Notes: generated from the letters alone by a model not told the origin. Shown: positions 35,179-44,181, counted from the first letter of the stretch. The stretch: 64,000 bases of DNA from Oceaniferula spumae (GCF_042849255.1 NZ_AP026866.1:372001-436000); one strand, 5' to 3'. Program-made: numbers and translations.

Positions 35179-36512
35179 GACTTGGGGATTTTTAAGAATA
35201 ACAGACCCGCCGAAATGGCATGAACCAGAGCTGTAGCGATCAGGATACCTGCGAGCCCGAAGTGTGGCGCGAGGGTGATATCGAGAAAGAAATTGGCGAC
35301 CAGCGCTGTCGTGGAAACGATACACATGTATTTGATTCCGCCTGTGGCGATGACCATCCGTGAGGCCACGATGCCGAGAGCTGCGGCTGGGAATTGCAAA
35401 CTACCCCAGCGTAAAGCATCAGCGACACGATATGTCTCGCCTGAACCAAACTCCCCTCTCTCAAATAACAGACGAGTGACAGGCTCAGCCAGGAACCATA
35501 AGCCGAGAACCATGGGGATAGTGACTAAGAGAACTAGCCAAGAGACTTTGCCGCCAATCTTTCGAAGACCTGCATAGTCAGAATTGGCACTCATCTCGGA
35601 GAGGTATGGTAGCAGAGCCTGTCCTAGCGCGACACCAGCTAAGGAAAGCACAATGCCCAAGACTTTATCGGCGTAACCAAGTGTGGCTACAGATCCAGCA
35701 TCAAGCCGGGAGGCCACTCCCATATCAATCACCACACAGCCGCCAAATGCTGCACCTCCTAACAAGAGGAGCATGCAGTCGCGCATGAGTTTCCCTGTGC
35801 CGTGCCCACGTAATCTGGGGATCATGCTCTGAATGCCAAATTGCCTAACAACTCCGCCCATTAACATGCCGAGGTAGCAGAGTGAACCAACTACAAGTCC
35901 AATGGCTAAAGAGTAGATTCCAGTGGAGGAATACAGAGCGAATAACAAGCAGATCGCGACAGCCGGAACCACCGCTGGAGCGAGTGCACCAAGACTGAAT
36001 TTCATCTCCGCCTGCAGTGCGGCTGTGGCAGCAGTTGCAGTGCTGTAGATGATTGAGAATAATAATAGCAGCAGGAACAGATTTCGACTTAGAAGTGTTT
36101 TTTGCTGGTCGAAATCACCACCTAACATCTGCATCAACGGTCCACTGCATACGGCTAAGAGAGCGCAGATGACCACGGCTAGAAGTGTTTGTAAAAAAAT
36201 ACCGTTAGCTACAACTGACACAGCGGCTTTTTCACCAAGCTGTTTTTTGGCATTGGCATAGGCAGGAACAAGGGCTGTTGGCATTGCAGCCCCAAGTAAT
36301 CCAGCCAGAAGAGTTGGAACCGATAATGCAAGGACGTAAGCGTCCATAGCATCGCTGGTGCCAAACATGGAAGCCGCCGCGGCATCGCGTAAAAAACCGA
36401 TCCCCTTGGCCGCCAGACTCAAACCCGCGATGGTGCTGATACAGCGCACTAACAACCTCAGAACCGACTTCTGAGGCGGGGCTATGTCACGGGTTACGGT
36501 CGTGCTCGACAT
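35175..36512 (-). CDS. MurJ/MviN-family lipid-linked oligosaccharide flippase (Wzx role)
   Basis: First gene of the exopolysaccharide operon. It has 445 residues and about 13-14 membrane helices. The N-terminal ISTIAGLSLAAKGIGFLRDAAAASMFGTSDAMDAYVLAL is typical of MurJ-family MOP exporters, and the C-terminal RLLFERGEFGS matches the conserved block near helix 9. MurJ itself flips lipid II. Placed at the head of a polysaccharide operon, this member more likely flips the lipid-linked repeat unit, but a lipid II role cannot be excluded. About 300 bases of AT-rich DNA precede it. Confidence 0.85.
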   Translation of the reverse strand: MSSTTVTRDIAPPQKSVLRLLVRCISTIAGLSLAAKGIGFLRDAAAASMFGTSDAMDAYVLALSVPTLLAGLLGAAMPTALVPAYANAKKQLGEKAAVSVVANGIFLQTLLAVVICALLAVCSGPLMQMLGGDFDQQKTLLSRNLFLLLLLFSIIYSTATAATAALQAEMKFSLGALAPAVVPAVAICLLFALYSSTGIYSLAIGLVVGSLCYLGMLMGGVVRQFGIQSMIPRLRGHGTGKLMRDCMLLLLGGAAFGGCVVIDMGVASRLDAGSVATLGYADKVLGIVLSLAGVALGQALLPYLSEMSANSDYAGLRKIGGKVSWLVLLVTIPMVLGLWFLAEPVTRLLFERGEFGSGETYRVADALRWGSLQFPAAALGIVASRMVIATGGIKYMCIVSTTALVANFFLDITLAPHFGLAGILIATALVHAISAGLLFLKIPKS

Positions 36513-36818
36513 GGGTTAACAAAATAAGGGTGGAAAGATCCGTTTTACTTAAGAAATGTGAACAATTATATAAATAATATGCAAACTTCGGTCAAACCAG
36601 ATCCTCGCCAGCGTTTTTACGCTAAATATTAATACTTCCAAGAAAATAATGCTTATAATTTATAAGTATTGTGTTCAAACAATGTTTAGTGTAATATTTT
36701 TGCTATTCAGAGGGTAATTTCTCGACAATCTTTCAGAAAAAGATCATTAAAAAGTGCTGAGGCAACCCTGATACCTAAAAATACAACGGATTTACAGCCT
36801 TCCCCAACCCTTACAAAA
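36513..36818. promoter_or_regulatory. AT-rich divergent regulatory region upstream of the EPS operon
   Basis: A 306-base gene-free stretch, much richer in A+T than its surroundings, between the polysaccharide operon (minus) and the GEEISWGQR gene (plus). It holds ATATGCAAAC at 36577-36586 and TTCAAACAATGTTT at 36674-36687, the latter built on the palindrome AAACA-A-TGTTT. Both motifs recur upstream of the MFS-PlsC gene near 41360-41384. An AATACTT/AAGTATT inverted pair lies at about 36630-36670. These may be operators for a shared regulator, but no consensus is known to me. Confidence 0.45.
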
Positions 36819-37574
36819 ATGAAATCCTCACTCAATACCCTCCAACTAAAGCGGAGTATTATCACCGCCTTCCTCTGTTCCGTTCTCTTTGTCTGTGTCA
36901 ATTTACTGCTCTACACGGATGCATTTAAAAACATCGGCCAAGAAGATGGAGTGGCAGAAAACATCGGTGCGGTGAGCTTCTTTCTAACATCGATCCTGTT
37001 CTTTAAATTGTTTTTGGCGGCTCGGAAGACGCCAACTCCAAAAGAAGGTAGAGATCTGGGAGGATGGTATTGGTTTCTGGCACTGGCTCTGCTTTTTTTC
37101 TTTGTCGCAGGAGAGGAAATCAGTTGGGGGCAGCGAATTTTCGGATGGGCCACTCCTGATTGGATGCGGGATAGCAATGTCCAAGAAGAAACCACCATTC
37201 ACAATCTGGAGATTTTCAATGCTCATACCAAAGAGCACGAGTTAAAGCCGTTCTGGCAATCACTCATTACAATGAACCGGATGTTCTCCTTGTTCTGGTT
37301 GGCATGGTGTTTTTGCATGCCACTGGCGATGGCATTTTCTGCCAAGCTTCGTCAGTTGGTGGCATTTTTCGGAGTTCCCATACCTCGCTTCTTCTACGGT
37401 TGCTTGTTTCTCGCCACCTATATCGCCGCAAAGAGCTTCGTGATCGTTTTGCAACCTGAGGAGCTGATCATCGAATTCCTTGATGAAATCAAAGAGTCGT
37501 TTTACGCCGTGATCTTTCTAGCGGTGGCACTGAATTTCGTGAAACGATCGAAATCCCAGACCGAGCAGGCTTAG
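36819..37574 (+). CDS. GEEISWGQR-motif membrane protein, unknown function
   Basis: A 251-residue protein with about six membrane segments. The loop after the third carries AGEEISWGQRIFGWATP (Glu99 and Glu100), then NVQEETTIHNLEIFNAH. I have seen this GEEISWGQR ... HNLE pattern in uncharacterised membrane proteins of several phyla; the paired Glu, Gln, Arg and His could form a metal or catalytic site. No function is known to me. It is divergent from the polysaccharide operon and shares its regulatory region, and it ends 5 bases before the converging GT4 gene. Confidence 0.75.
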   Translation: MKSSLNTLQLKRSIITAFLCSVLFVCVNLLLYTDAFKNIGQEDGVAENIGAVSFFLTSILFFKLFLAARKTPTPKEGRDLGGWYWFLALALLFFFVAGEEISWGQRIFGWATPDWMRDSNVQEETTIHNLEIFNAHTKEHELKPFWQSLITMNRMFSLFWLAWCFCMPLAMAFSAKLRQLVAFFGVPIPRFFYGCLFLATYIAAKSFVIVLQPEELIIEFLDEIKESFYAVIFLAVALNFVKRSKSQTEQA

Positions 37575-37579
37575 GTTTG

Positions 37580-38677
37580 TTAGGCCTTTCTCTGCCGACA
37601 CTTCAGGTAAAACTCCAGCGTCTTTTCGACCATGGTTTCGAGACGGAACTGTTGTAGATACTTGTCTCGTGCTGCCCGTCCTAAGCGCTGCCGTTGTGCC
37701 TCATCGTTCACTAGTTCCTCCAGGCGGCGATGAAGCGTGTCTTCGTCTCCGCGAGGAATGGTGAAGCCGGTCACCCCCTCGGAAATGGCTTCCGGTGCTC
37801 CGCCGACAGCCGATACCACCGTTGGGAGCCCTGCTGCCATGGCCTCCAAGGTGGACATGGGAAATCCCTCCCAGTCAGATACCAACGCAAAAATGTGTGC
37901 CTGTGCTAACAGAGGGTAGATACGATCGACGTGTCCGTGAAATACCACGCGGTCGTCAACGCCCAGCTCTTTAGCCAGATTTTTAACCTCTTCCTCACGA
38001 GGACCGTCTCCTAATAAATCTAACTGAGTGGTGGTATCTTTGGCTAAATACCGCAGCAGTTGCTCCGGCTGTTTCGGCCATGCCATACGCCCGATCGATA
38101 CGATTCTAACATGGTCAGTCGGAGGCTCGTATCCGGTTTCGGTTACATTGGTATCGGGTCGGCCATTGTAGATCACAGTGAGCTTATTAGTATCAAACCC
38201 GAGCTTCTTGGCATGGCCATGATCGTATTCGCAGACACAAATGATGCCGTCCGCCAGTCGGTGCACACGGCTTTCGATTTGTTTGTAGACAAAACGCTTC
38301 AGTGGATTGCCGGAAAAATTGACCGACCACCCATGCACAGTATGAACGTTACACACCTTGGCCCGGGCCGCAGCCAGTCTGCCAAGAACCCCAGCCTTCG
38401 TGGAGTGGGTGGCCACCAAGTCAGGGTTGATTGTTGTGATCAAATGATAGAGTTCCCTCGTGGCTCTGAAGTCCTTCACGGGTGAGATTTCGCGAAGTAG
38501 GCTTTCTATGCAATGTAGCTCTACCCCCTTTACCTCATCGTCACTCAGGGCACAGCCGCCTCCGAATGCCAAATGCACCTCATGACCCTCGGCGCGCGCG
38601 GCCTGACAGAGTTCTATCACATGACGCTGGGCGCCACCGATCGAATCCATTCGGGTGATGATTTGTAAAATGCGCAT
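37580..38677 (-). CDS. GT4 glycosyltransferase
   Basis: A 365-residue GT-B enzyme. It has ITRMDSIGGAQRHVIELCQAA at the N-terminus, VHTVHGWSVNFSG in the middle and the donor site DWEGFPMSTLEAMAAGLPTVVSAVGGAPEAI with both Glu of EX7E. It resembles transferases that add sugars to undecaprenyl-linked precursors. It lies outside the main operon, with a single-gene spacer, and is preceded on its strand by the MFS-PlsC gene 27 bases upstream, with which it may be co-transcribed. Confidence 0.88.
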   Translation of the reverse strand: MRILQIITRMDSIGGAQRHVIELCQAARAEGHEVHLAFGGGCALSDDEVKGVELHCIESLLREISPVKDFRATRELYHLITTINPDLVATHSTKAGVLGRLAAARAKVCNVHTVHGWSVNFSGNPLKRFVYKQIESRVHRLADGIICVCEYDHGHAKKLGFDTNKLTVIYNGRPDTNVTETGYEPPTDHVRIVSIGRMAWPKQPEQLLRYLAKDTTTQLDLLGDGPREEEVKNLAKELGVDDRVVFHGHVDRIYPLLAQAHIFALVSDWEGFPMSTLEAMAAGLPTVVSAVGGAPEAISEGVTGFTIPRGDEDTLHRRLEELVNDEAQRQRLGRAARDKYLQQFRLETMVEKTLEFYLKCRQRKA

Positions 38678-38704
38678 GGGGAAAATCGATTAATGCACCG
38701 GCAT

Positions 38705-41317
38705 CTATCCCTCGTCAACGGTGAGTAAAGTTTGTTCCACGAACCCTTGTATCTCGACTCTAACACCGGCCACTTCCAGAATACCTTCAACGCTCGCTCC
38801 GGAGAGCGAAATCTGGTTGGTCTCCGATTTCAAATGATAAGCAGGCAGGAGGCGTCCCCATGTGCCCTCGCGGTAACCTTCCTGATGCAGGTTCGTCGCT
38901 GTGATCGCGACAGGGTGAGGCATCGACATGGAAACCACACGTTGCTTGACAGCCAGACACGGCAGCGAGTGAGTATTGGTCACAGCCTCTGAAGAGAAGT
39001 TGTAACAAACTCGCTCCATACCAGCCTGCAAACAAGCTTCGGCAAGTGCGTTGCCCCCGATGTATTGTTGAACATGATGCTGCTCGGTGAGTTTTCTAAC
39101 CTCATCACCGGTCACAGAGCTATCGACGAGAACAAGCTTCAGGTCAAAATACTGGGCAAAGGCAATGGTCATCACCTCTCGGCAGTTTTCCAAACCTGAC
39201 CACTCGATTATGACAGTCTGTCCCCGTCCAATTGCGTTGACGTCCCCCACCTGGATGGCATTGGCGGCGATACGTTTCTGCTCGGCCAATGGGCGCTCTC
39301 TGAGTGTGTTTATGCTGATATGATATTCGTCTAACACATCTGCAGGTGCAGCCAATATGTTCACTGAGTTGCCGATGACTTTCATCGGGTTTTCCATTGG
39401 CAAGCGCTGTAGAAAGGCATCGGCTCGTAATGAGGCGACCTTGTTTCTGGTTTCGACGGCGTCCACTTCGTCAGGCTCGATGAGCTCGCCAAAATTCACA
39501 GTGACTCCGTAGCGGATACGATAAGGTATTTTGTAGATGAACTTCTTACGTTCAAACGAGAATATCGAACCCCACAGACCGTCCATGGCAGCTGGAAGCA
39601 CTGGGCATTTTGCTTTGCGAGCAATCATCTCAAAACCTCGCTTGAATTCATTCATACAGCCGGTTCTGGTCAATTGACCTTCCGGGAAAATGCATACCAT
39701 GTGCCCCTCATTAAGTGCCTCGGCGGCGACCCGCAGAGCCTCTTTCGCGCGTGTTTGTGAGATGGGGACCGTATCGAAGAGCCGCACGAATTTTCCAATC
39801 CACGGATGCGAAAAATACCCGTCGAACATCAGGAAGCGCACCTTGCGCGTGCTTGCACAGGAGAGAATAAAGGCATCGACGTAACTGACGTGATTAGGGG
39901 TCAAAAGTACACCGCCTTCCTTGGGGATGCGATCGGCATTCAGCACACGCACGCGGTAGAAAATTTTGAATAGTCCCAACACGAATATCCGCACGACGTG
40001 TTGAGGTAAAATTCTAGCCGAGTAACTGGTGGCCCAGAGAGCAATCACCGCGAGGATGCTGAATTGAACCCAATATGGAGCACCTGTCTTCGCAAGAACT
40101 CCCTGCAGCACCACGGCAATCAACCCGGCGATGCAATCGAGTAAATTCAGCCCCGCGATGATACGGCCTCGTTTCTCAGGAGGACAAACATCTTGAAGGT
40201 AGGCATTCAGTGGAACCAGTAAGATTGCGCCGCCCGCACCAGCAACCATCAGCCAGATCTTTATCCAAACGGAACTGATAGGTGTCATGGCCAGCGCCAG
40301 CGAGCCGATCACCATTATCATGCCGCCCACAGGCACCAGACCGAGCTCGATGTTCTTTTTACAGATCAGAGAGGCAATCACGCCACCCAGCGTAATGCCG
40401 CCACTCGCCGCCAGCATTAACACCGCGATGTCAGTGCCAAATCCGTAACCCCCGCCGGTCATATCCTTGCCCATCTGGATCGCAGCGAGGTTTAAAAAGC
40501 CGGCGAAGCCCCAGAAAAAAGCGGCTCCGGCGGCACTAAGCCTAATCCTTCTATCTTCCCATAAGTCTTTGAGCTGACCGAAATGCTCCCAGAAGATTTT
40601 TTTCTCAAACCGACGGGATCCCATCGCGGGAATTTTTTCAATTCCATAGGAAATGGCAATCGTCGGTAATGCTCCTGCAGCAATCAGAACGAGTGGGAAA
40701 AAAGCAGCGTTCCAGCCGTTTTCAATGCTGCCAGGTAGGATTTCCTCAAACCCGCCCAAACGTATATCAAACCACCAACCGGACAGTATCTGCCCCGCGC
40801 ACACGGCTAGGACCACTGACATTTCCAAGACACCACTGGCAAACCCCAGACGACTGTGACCTACAAGCTCTTTGACAATCCCCCTCTTCGCCGGACTCAG
40901 AATCACTGATTCTACTGACAGCATGAAGAACCCTGCCACCGCCATCCAAAGGTTCCGTTGCAAAACGGCAAGTCCGATCCATGCCAATACTATAAACTGC
41001 AGTATGATCGCTCCACGGATGACTGAGGTCTTACTGTAGCGGTCGGATATCCAACCTGCAATTGGAGCAAAAAGAATGAAGGGCAGCACGATTAGTGCAC
41101 CCAACATGTATTCCAGCCCTCCCGCACCTGGTATCGATGCCATTAAGACTCCCCCCAAGGGAATCAATAAGAACTGTGCCGCTTTATCATTGAATGCATT
41201 CTGCGTCTGCAGAGTGAACAAACTCCAAAACGAAAACCAATTTCTCCGGGTCGGTTCCCCCTCGATTTCCGGAACCAGATCACTCGTTTCGCCTGTCATT
41301 GAATGCATGCTGCCCAT
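38705..41317 (-). CDS. MFS transporter-PlsC acyltransferase fusion with reduced third domain
   Basis: 870 residues from the ATG at 41317; a TTG at 41344 or ATGs at 41308 and 41299 are alternatives. Residues about 30-430 are an LplT-like major facilitator domain with 12 helices. Residues about 450-650 are a 1-acyl-glycerol-phosphate acyltransferase with NHVSYVDAF (NHxxxxD) and FPEGQLTRTG. In the usual Aas-type fusion an AMP-binding acyl-ACP synthetase of about 480 residues follows. Here only about 210 residues remain. They keep PHPVAITATN and GTWGRLLPAYHL, which look like fragments of the central AMP-binding part, but lack its P-loop and ATP motifs. The synthetase activity is probably lost. 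A role in lysophospholipid uptake and reacylation is likely. Confidence 0.82.
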   Translation of the reverse strand: MGSMHSMTGETSDLVPEIEGEPTRRNWFSFWSLFTLQTQNAFNDKAAQFLLIPLGGVLMASIPGAGGLEYMLGALIVLPFILFAPIAGWISDRYSKTSVIRGAIILQFIVLAWIGLAVLQRNLWMAVAGFFMLSVESVILSPAKRGIVKELVGHSRLGFASGVLEMSVVLAVCAGQILSGWWFDIRLGGFEEILPGSIENGWNAAFFPLVLIAAGALPTIAISYGIEKIPAMGSRRFEKKIFWEHFGQLKDLWEDRRIRLSAAGAAFFWGFAGFLNLAAIQMGKDMTGGGYGFGTDIAVLMLAASGGITLGGVIASLICKKNIELGLVPVGGMIMVIGSLALAMTPISSVWIKIWLMVAGAGGAILLVPLNAYLQDVCPPEKRGRIIAGLNLLDCIAGLIAVVLQGVLAKTGAPYWVQFSILAVIALWATSYSARILPQHVVRIFVLGLFKIFYRVRVLNADRIPKEGGVLLTPNHVSYVDAFILSCASTRKVRFLMFDGYFSHPWIGKFVRLFDTVPISQTRAKEALRVAAEALNEGHMVCIFPEGQLTRTGCMNEFKRGFEMIARKAKCPVLPAAMDGLWGSIFSFERKKFIYKIPYRIRYGVTVNFGELIEPDEVDAVETRNKVASLRADAFLQRLPMENPMKVIGNSVNILAAPADVLDEYHISINTLRERPLAEQKRIAANAIQVGDVNAIGRGQTVIIEWSGLENCREVMTIAFAQYFDLKLVLVDSSVTGDEVRKLTEQHHVQQYIGGNALAEACLQAGMERVCYNFSSEAVTNTHSLPCLAVKQRVVSMSMPHPVAITATNLHQEGYREGTWGRLLPAYHLKSETNQISLSGASVEGILEVAGVRVEIQGFVEQTLLTVDEG

Positions 41318-41618
41318 AAGATCGGAAAATAGCGATTCGATCAAATCGATATGCGATATGCAAACATCTATTCAAACAATGTTTTTCAGCTAGAGGTGGT
41401 GATTCTGAGGTCTAGATAAATATGTGCCCCCTGCTGTTTTGATCCATCCTAGCCTACGGTTTCGTTACAAAGTTAGCATTTGCACAGCTGACGGCACGAG
41501 GATTGCTGGAAAATGGGAGAGACCTTGAAATATGTATGTTCGTTTGGCCATTAAACTTTCCTTGCCTCTATCAGCGTTTTCCTGTAAATAATGCCACTCG
41601 TTACCCGAAGCATCCCTC
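41318..41618. promoter_or_regulatory. divergent regulatory region with motifs shared with the EPS promoter
   Basis: About 300 bases between the MFS-PlsC gene (minus) and the first L,D-transpeptidase (plus). ATATGCAAAC (41356-41365) and TTCAAACAATGTTT (41371-41384) repeat the two motifs of the region at 36.5-36.8 kb, here only five bases apart. The remaining part has no gene. A TTGAAA near 41525 may belong to the transpeptidase promoter, but no good -10 box accompanies it. Confidence 0.4.
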
Positions 41619-42272
41619 ATGAAACTTGTTACCCATTACGCATTACCTGCTTTAGCGATCACATTTCTTCTCTCCAGTTGTGGAGATCCCGGCACTCCTA
41701 ACCCGAATCAGGCAGCTCCTATTCGTGCCGCTCACGTGAACCCCTACGAGCCAGGAACGTATGCCCATTTCAAGGCGCAGAAAGGGTATCCAAGGAATTA
41801 TGGTGTTTGGAAAAATGAAGCGGTGCTCGCGCGCACAAACGCCTCGAATTCCAGTATCCGCATCGATCTCTCCGATCAGCGTGGCTACCTCATGAACGGC
41901 TCGGAACTGGCCATGGACTATCCTGTAGCCACCGGAACATCATCACACCCCACCCCAACCGGTAATTATCGCATCGTCGAAAAGATCGCGAGCGGCAAAA
42001 GCTCCAGCACCTACGGTAAAATCTACAACGCTTCCGGAGGATTAGTGAAATCCGATGCGGACAGTCGTAAGGATAAAGTTCCTGAAGGCGGTAAATACGT
42101 CGGAGCTCCTATGCCCTACTGGATGCGTCTTACTTGGGATGGCATTGGTATGCATAAGGGCAATGTCCCCCGTTACCCAGCCTCTCACGGTTGTATCCGG
42201 ACCTACTACAAGGTCGTTTCAACAGTTTACGGCAAAACGCGTGTTGGCACCAGAGTCAGTATCGTTCGATAG
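41619..42272 (+). CDS. L,D-transpeptidase lipoprotein (YkuD)
   Basis: A 217-residue periplasmic enzyme that forms 3-3 crosslinks or attaches proteins to peptidoglycan. The lipobox LLSSC puts the lipidated Cys at 21. The YkuD core shows IDLSDQRGYLMNG, the substrate loop PVATGTSSHPTPTGNY, GIGMHKG and the catalytic SHGC at 189-192 (Cys192, His190). The expected SHGCVR reads SHGCIR. It is the first of a pair with the next gene, 15 bases away. The two proteins share the I-D-[LI]-S-D-Q-R opening, a YxRDEA- or WKNEAVLAR-type lead and the same loop order, so they arose by duplication. Confidence 0.93.
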   Translation: MKLVTHYALPALAITFLLSSCGDPGTPNPNQAAPIRAAHVNPYEPGTYAHFKAQKGYPRNYGVWKNEAVLARTNASNSSIRIDLSDQRGYLMNGSELAMDYPVATGTSSHPTPTGNYRIVEKIASGKSSSTYGKIYNASGGLVKSDADSRKDKVPEGGKYVGAPMPYWMRLTWDGIGMHKGNVPRYPASHGCIRTYYKVVSTVYGKTRVGTRVSIVR

Positions 42273-42287
42273 CGTCCCTGTTTCTCC

Positions 42288-42896
42288 ATGCGGTCAGCTT
42301 TTCAAAGACTGGGCTACATCTCCGTACTTTGTGCCGCCTCAGTCTCGCTAGTGAGCTGTTCGAGCTCTTCTCTTAGCCAGCAGAAACACGCGCAATTTTG
42401 CCAACGTCACGACTACCACTCCAGCTTGGAGGTTTATCGTGACGAGGCACTGTTACAGCAAGCCAACGGCAGTAATACCAGAGTAAGAATCGACATTTCT
42501 GATCAGCGCGCCCAGCTACTCGTTGGTGATAAGCAGGAAGTCGCCATGGATTTACCGTGTTGCACGGGTAAAGCGGGAAAACGGACTCCGGTAGGAACAT
42601 ATCCGATTAAGAAAAAGATCGCAGCCAAACGCTCGAATATCTTTGGATCACTCTACAAGAACGGCCGCCAGGTTCATCGTGGAGACCGACGGAAATACCG
42701 TGGCAGCTATGATCGTTTTGTCGGGTCATCCCTGCCCTATTGGATGCGACTCACTGATAGTGGCATAGGAATGCATTACAGCGCCTACGTGCATCGGCAC
42801 CCTGGCTCTAACGGTTGTGTTCGCATGCCTCGTGAAGCCGTCCGAACGATTTTCGCAAAGACCCTGGTGGGAACTCCGGTAGACATCGTTCACTAG
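42288..42896 (+). CDS. L,D-transpeptidase lipoprotein paralog with SNGC active site
   Basis: A 202-residue protein with lipobox LVSC (Cys24). The YkuD core has IDISDQRAQLLVG, CCTGKAGKRTPVGTYPI, LPYWMRLTDSGIGMHYS and, at 174-177, SNGC where its neighbour has SHGC. The His before Gly-Cys in the signature is replaced by Asn. The upstream catalytic His of GIGMH is kept, so activity may remain, as some YkuD proteins have SNGC. The gene follows its paralog by 15 bases and likely forms one transcript with it. Confidence 0.9.
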   Translation: MRSAFQRLGYISVLCAASVSLVSCSSSSLSQQKHAQFCQRHDYHSSLEVYRDEALLQQANGSNTRVRIDISDQRAQLLVGDKQEVAMDLPCCTGKAGKRTPVGTYPIKKKIAAKRSNIFGSLYKNGRQVHRGDRRKYRGSYDRFVGSSLPYWMRLTDSGIGMHYSAYVHRHPGSNGCVRMPREAVRTIFAKTLVGTPVDIVH

Positions 42897-42929
42897 GAGA
42901 TACGAGTAACCTCTTGTTTCTCCAAAGTT

Positions 42930-43289
42930 CTACATCAACTCCACGCCAAAGCGTTTCATCACCCAAGCTGTTACGATGAAGAGCACGGCGGTCAATACGC
43001 AGCCGGCCAGAAGAGTCCAGCCGTAGCTGATGCCTCTGCGCAGCATCCACGGCATCAGAAGAAACATGGGCATGGTTGGGATCACGTACCAGAAAGTATA
43101 CCACGCATGGTTGGCGATCTTTTCGGTTTGCTCTTGCCCTTTCAGTTCAAAAAACATCCAGGTCATTGCAAGAACTGTGACGAGCGGTAAGGCCGCGATG
43201 AGGGCTCCCAATTTATCACTGCGTTTGGCAATTTCAGAGATGGCTACGACGACAGCGGCGGTAATAAAATATTTTAGAATGACAGGCAT
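42930..43289 (-). CDS. DUF3147 membrane protein
   Basis: A 119-residue protein with four membrane segments. The N-terminal KYFITAAVVVAISEIAKRSDKLGALIAALPLVTVLA is the mark of DUF3147, a small family of unknown function. It is transcribed against the flanking cell-wall genes and sits between the L,D-transpeptidase pair and the lysozyme-like gene. The start ATG lies 50 bases from the oppositely oriented start at 43339. Confidence 0.82.
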   Translation of the reverse strand: MPVILKYFITAAVVVAISEIAKRSDKLGALIAALPLVTVLAMTWMFFELKGQEQTEKIANHAWYTFWYVIPTMPMFLLMPWMLRRGISYGWTLLAGCVLTAVLFIVTAWVMKRFGVELM

Positions 43290-43338
43290 GGAAACTTGTT
43301 CTTGGAACGGGCGTATTTGAGCGTATTCTTACCGCATC

Positions 43339-44181
43339 ATGCAAGTTTATCCCGCGATCGCTATCTTTTCACTCACCGCCTCTTTGGTGGCCTGTTCACC
43401 CAGTGTGGCTCCGACCGCAGCACCGGCTGCCAGCTATGCTCCGGCTGAGGCAACATCTATCCGACTCACCGCCGCCCAGAAGGCATCGATAGGTCGTAAA
43501 ATCTGGCAGAATGAATCTGGTGGAAAAGTAACAGGGCTGACGCACTGGAACGATGGTGAGGAATTTCCATCACTGGGCATAGGTCACTTCATCTGGTATC
43601 CAAAAGGTTTCAACGGACGCTGGACAGAGACCTTCCCTGAGTTCGTACGATTCGCCACCGGCCGCGGTCACAAGCTACCAGCCGTAGCATATTCCACCGA
43701 TTGCCCATGGCCTAACAAAGCAGCATTTCAGCGTGACTTCAATGGTCCACAACTCAGTGGCTTACGCACATGGCTAGCTGCTAACGTCGGCATACAGACT
43801 GAATTCATCGCCTACAAATCGCGGGCCGCTTTGCCTAAAATCCTCAAAGCCGCACCAGCAGCACACCGTGCCCGGATTCAGGCGAATTATAACAAAGTCG
43901 CCACGACCTCGAACGGCATTTATGCGTTGGTGGATTACGTTAACTTCAAGGGCGATGGCACTAATCCCCGCGAGACCTACAATGGTCAGGGGTGGGGTCT
44001 GATGTGGGTGCTGATGGAAATGCGCGATGTTCCTTCAGGCCAAGCAGCAGCTGCCGAGTTTGGAGCGGCTGCCAAGCGCTGCCTTGACCGTCGTGTTAGG
44101 AACTCTCCACCCGCACGTGGTGAAAAACGCTGGACCCCAGGCTGGCACAATCGCTGTGACTCCTATGCGAGACCAATGTAG
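43339..44181 (+). CDS. lysozyme-like lipoprotein
   Basis: A 280-residue protein with lipobox LVAC (Cys19) and an Ala/Pro-rich spacer. The core has IGRKIWQNESGG, LTHWNDGEEFPSLGIGHFIWYP and YALVDYVNFKGDGTNPRETYNGQGWGLMWVL. I know this pattern from conserved proteins with a lysozyme-like fold. Glu in NESGG is the natural candidate for the acid. It would then be a periplasmic peptidoglycan hydrolase. Its position among three L,D-transpeptidases supports a cell-wall role. The C-terminus RTPGWHNRC-type end keeps a Cys that may pair with another Cys in the core. Confidence 0.72.
   Translation: MQVYPAIAIFSLTASLVACSPSVAPTAAPAASYAPAEATSIRLTAAQKASIGRKIWQNESGGKVTGLTHWNDGEEFPSLGIGHFIWYPKGFNGRWTETFPEFVRFATGRGHKLPAVAYSTDCPWPNKAAFQRDFNGPQLSGLRTWLAANVGIQTEFIAYKSRAALPKILKAAPAAHRARIQANYNKVATTSNGIYALVDYVNFKGDGTNPRETYNGQGWGLMWVLMEMRDVPSGQAAAAEFGAAAKRCLDRRVRNSPPARGEKRWTPGWHNRCDSYARPM

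Noticed and set aside
35179..35325. Longer N-terminus of the sugar transferase
   Set aside because: It lies inside the flippase gene; the ATGA overlap gives the natural start.
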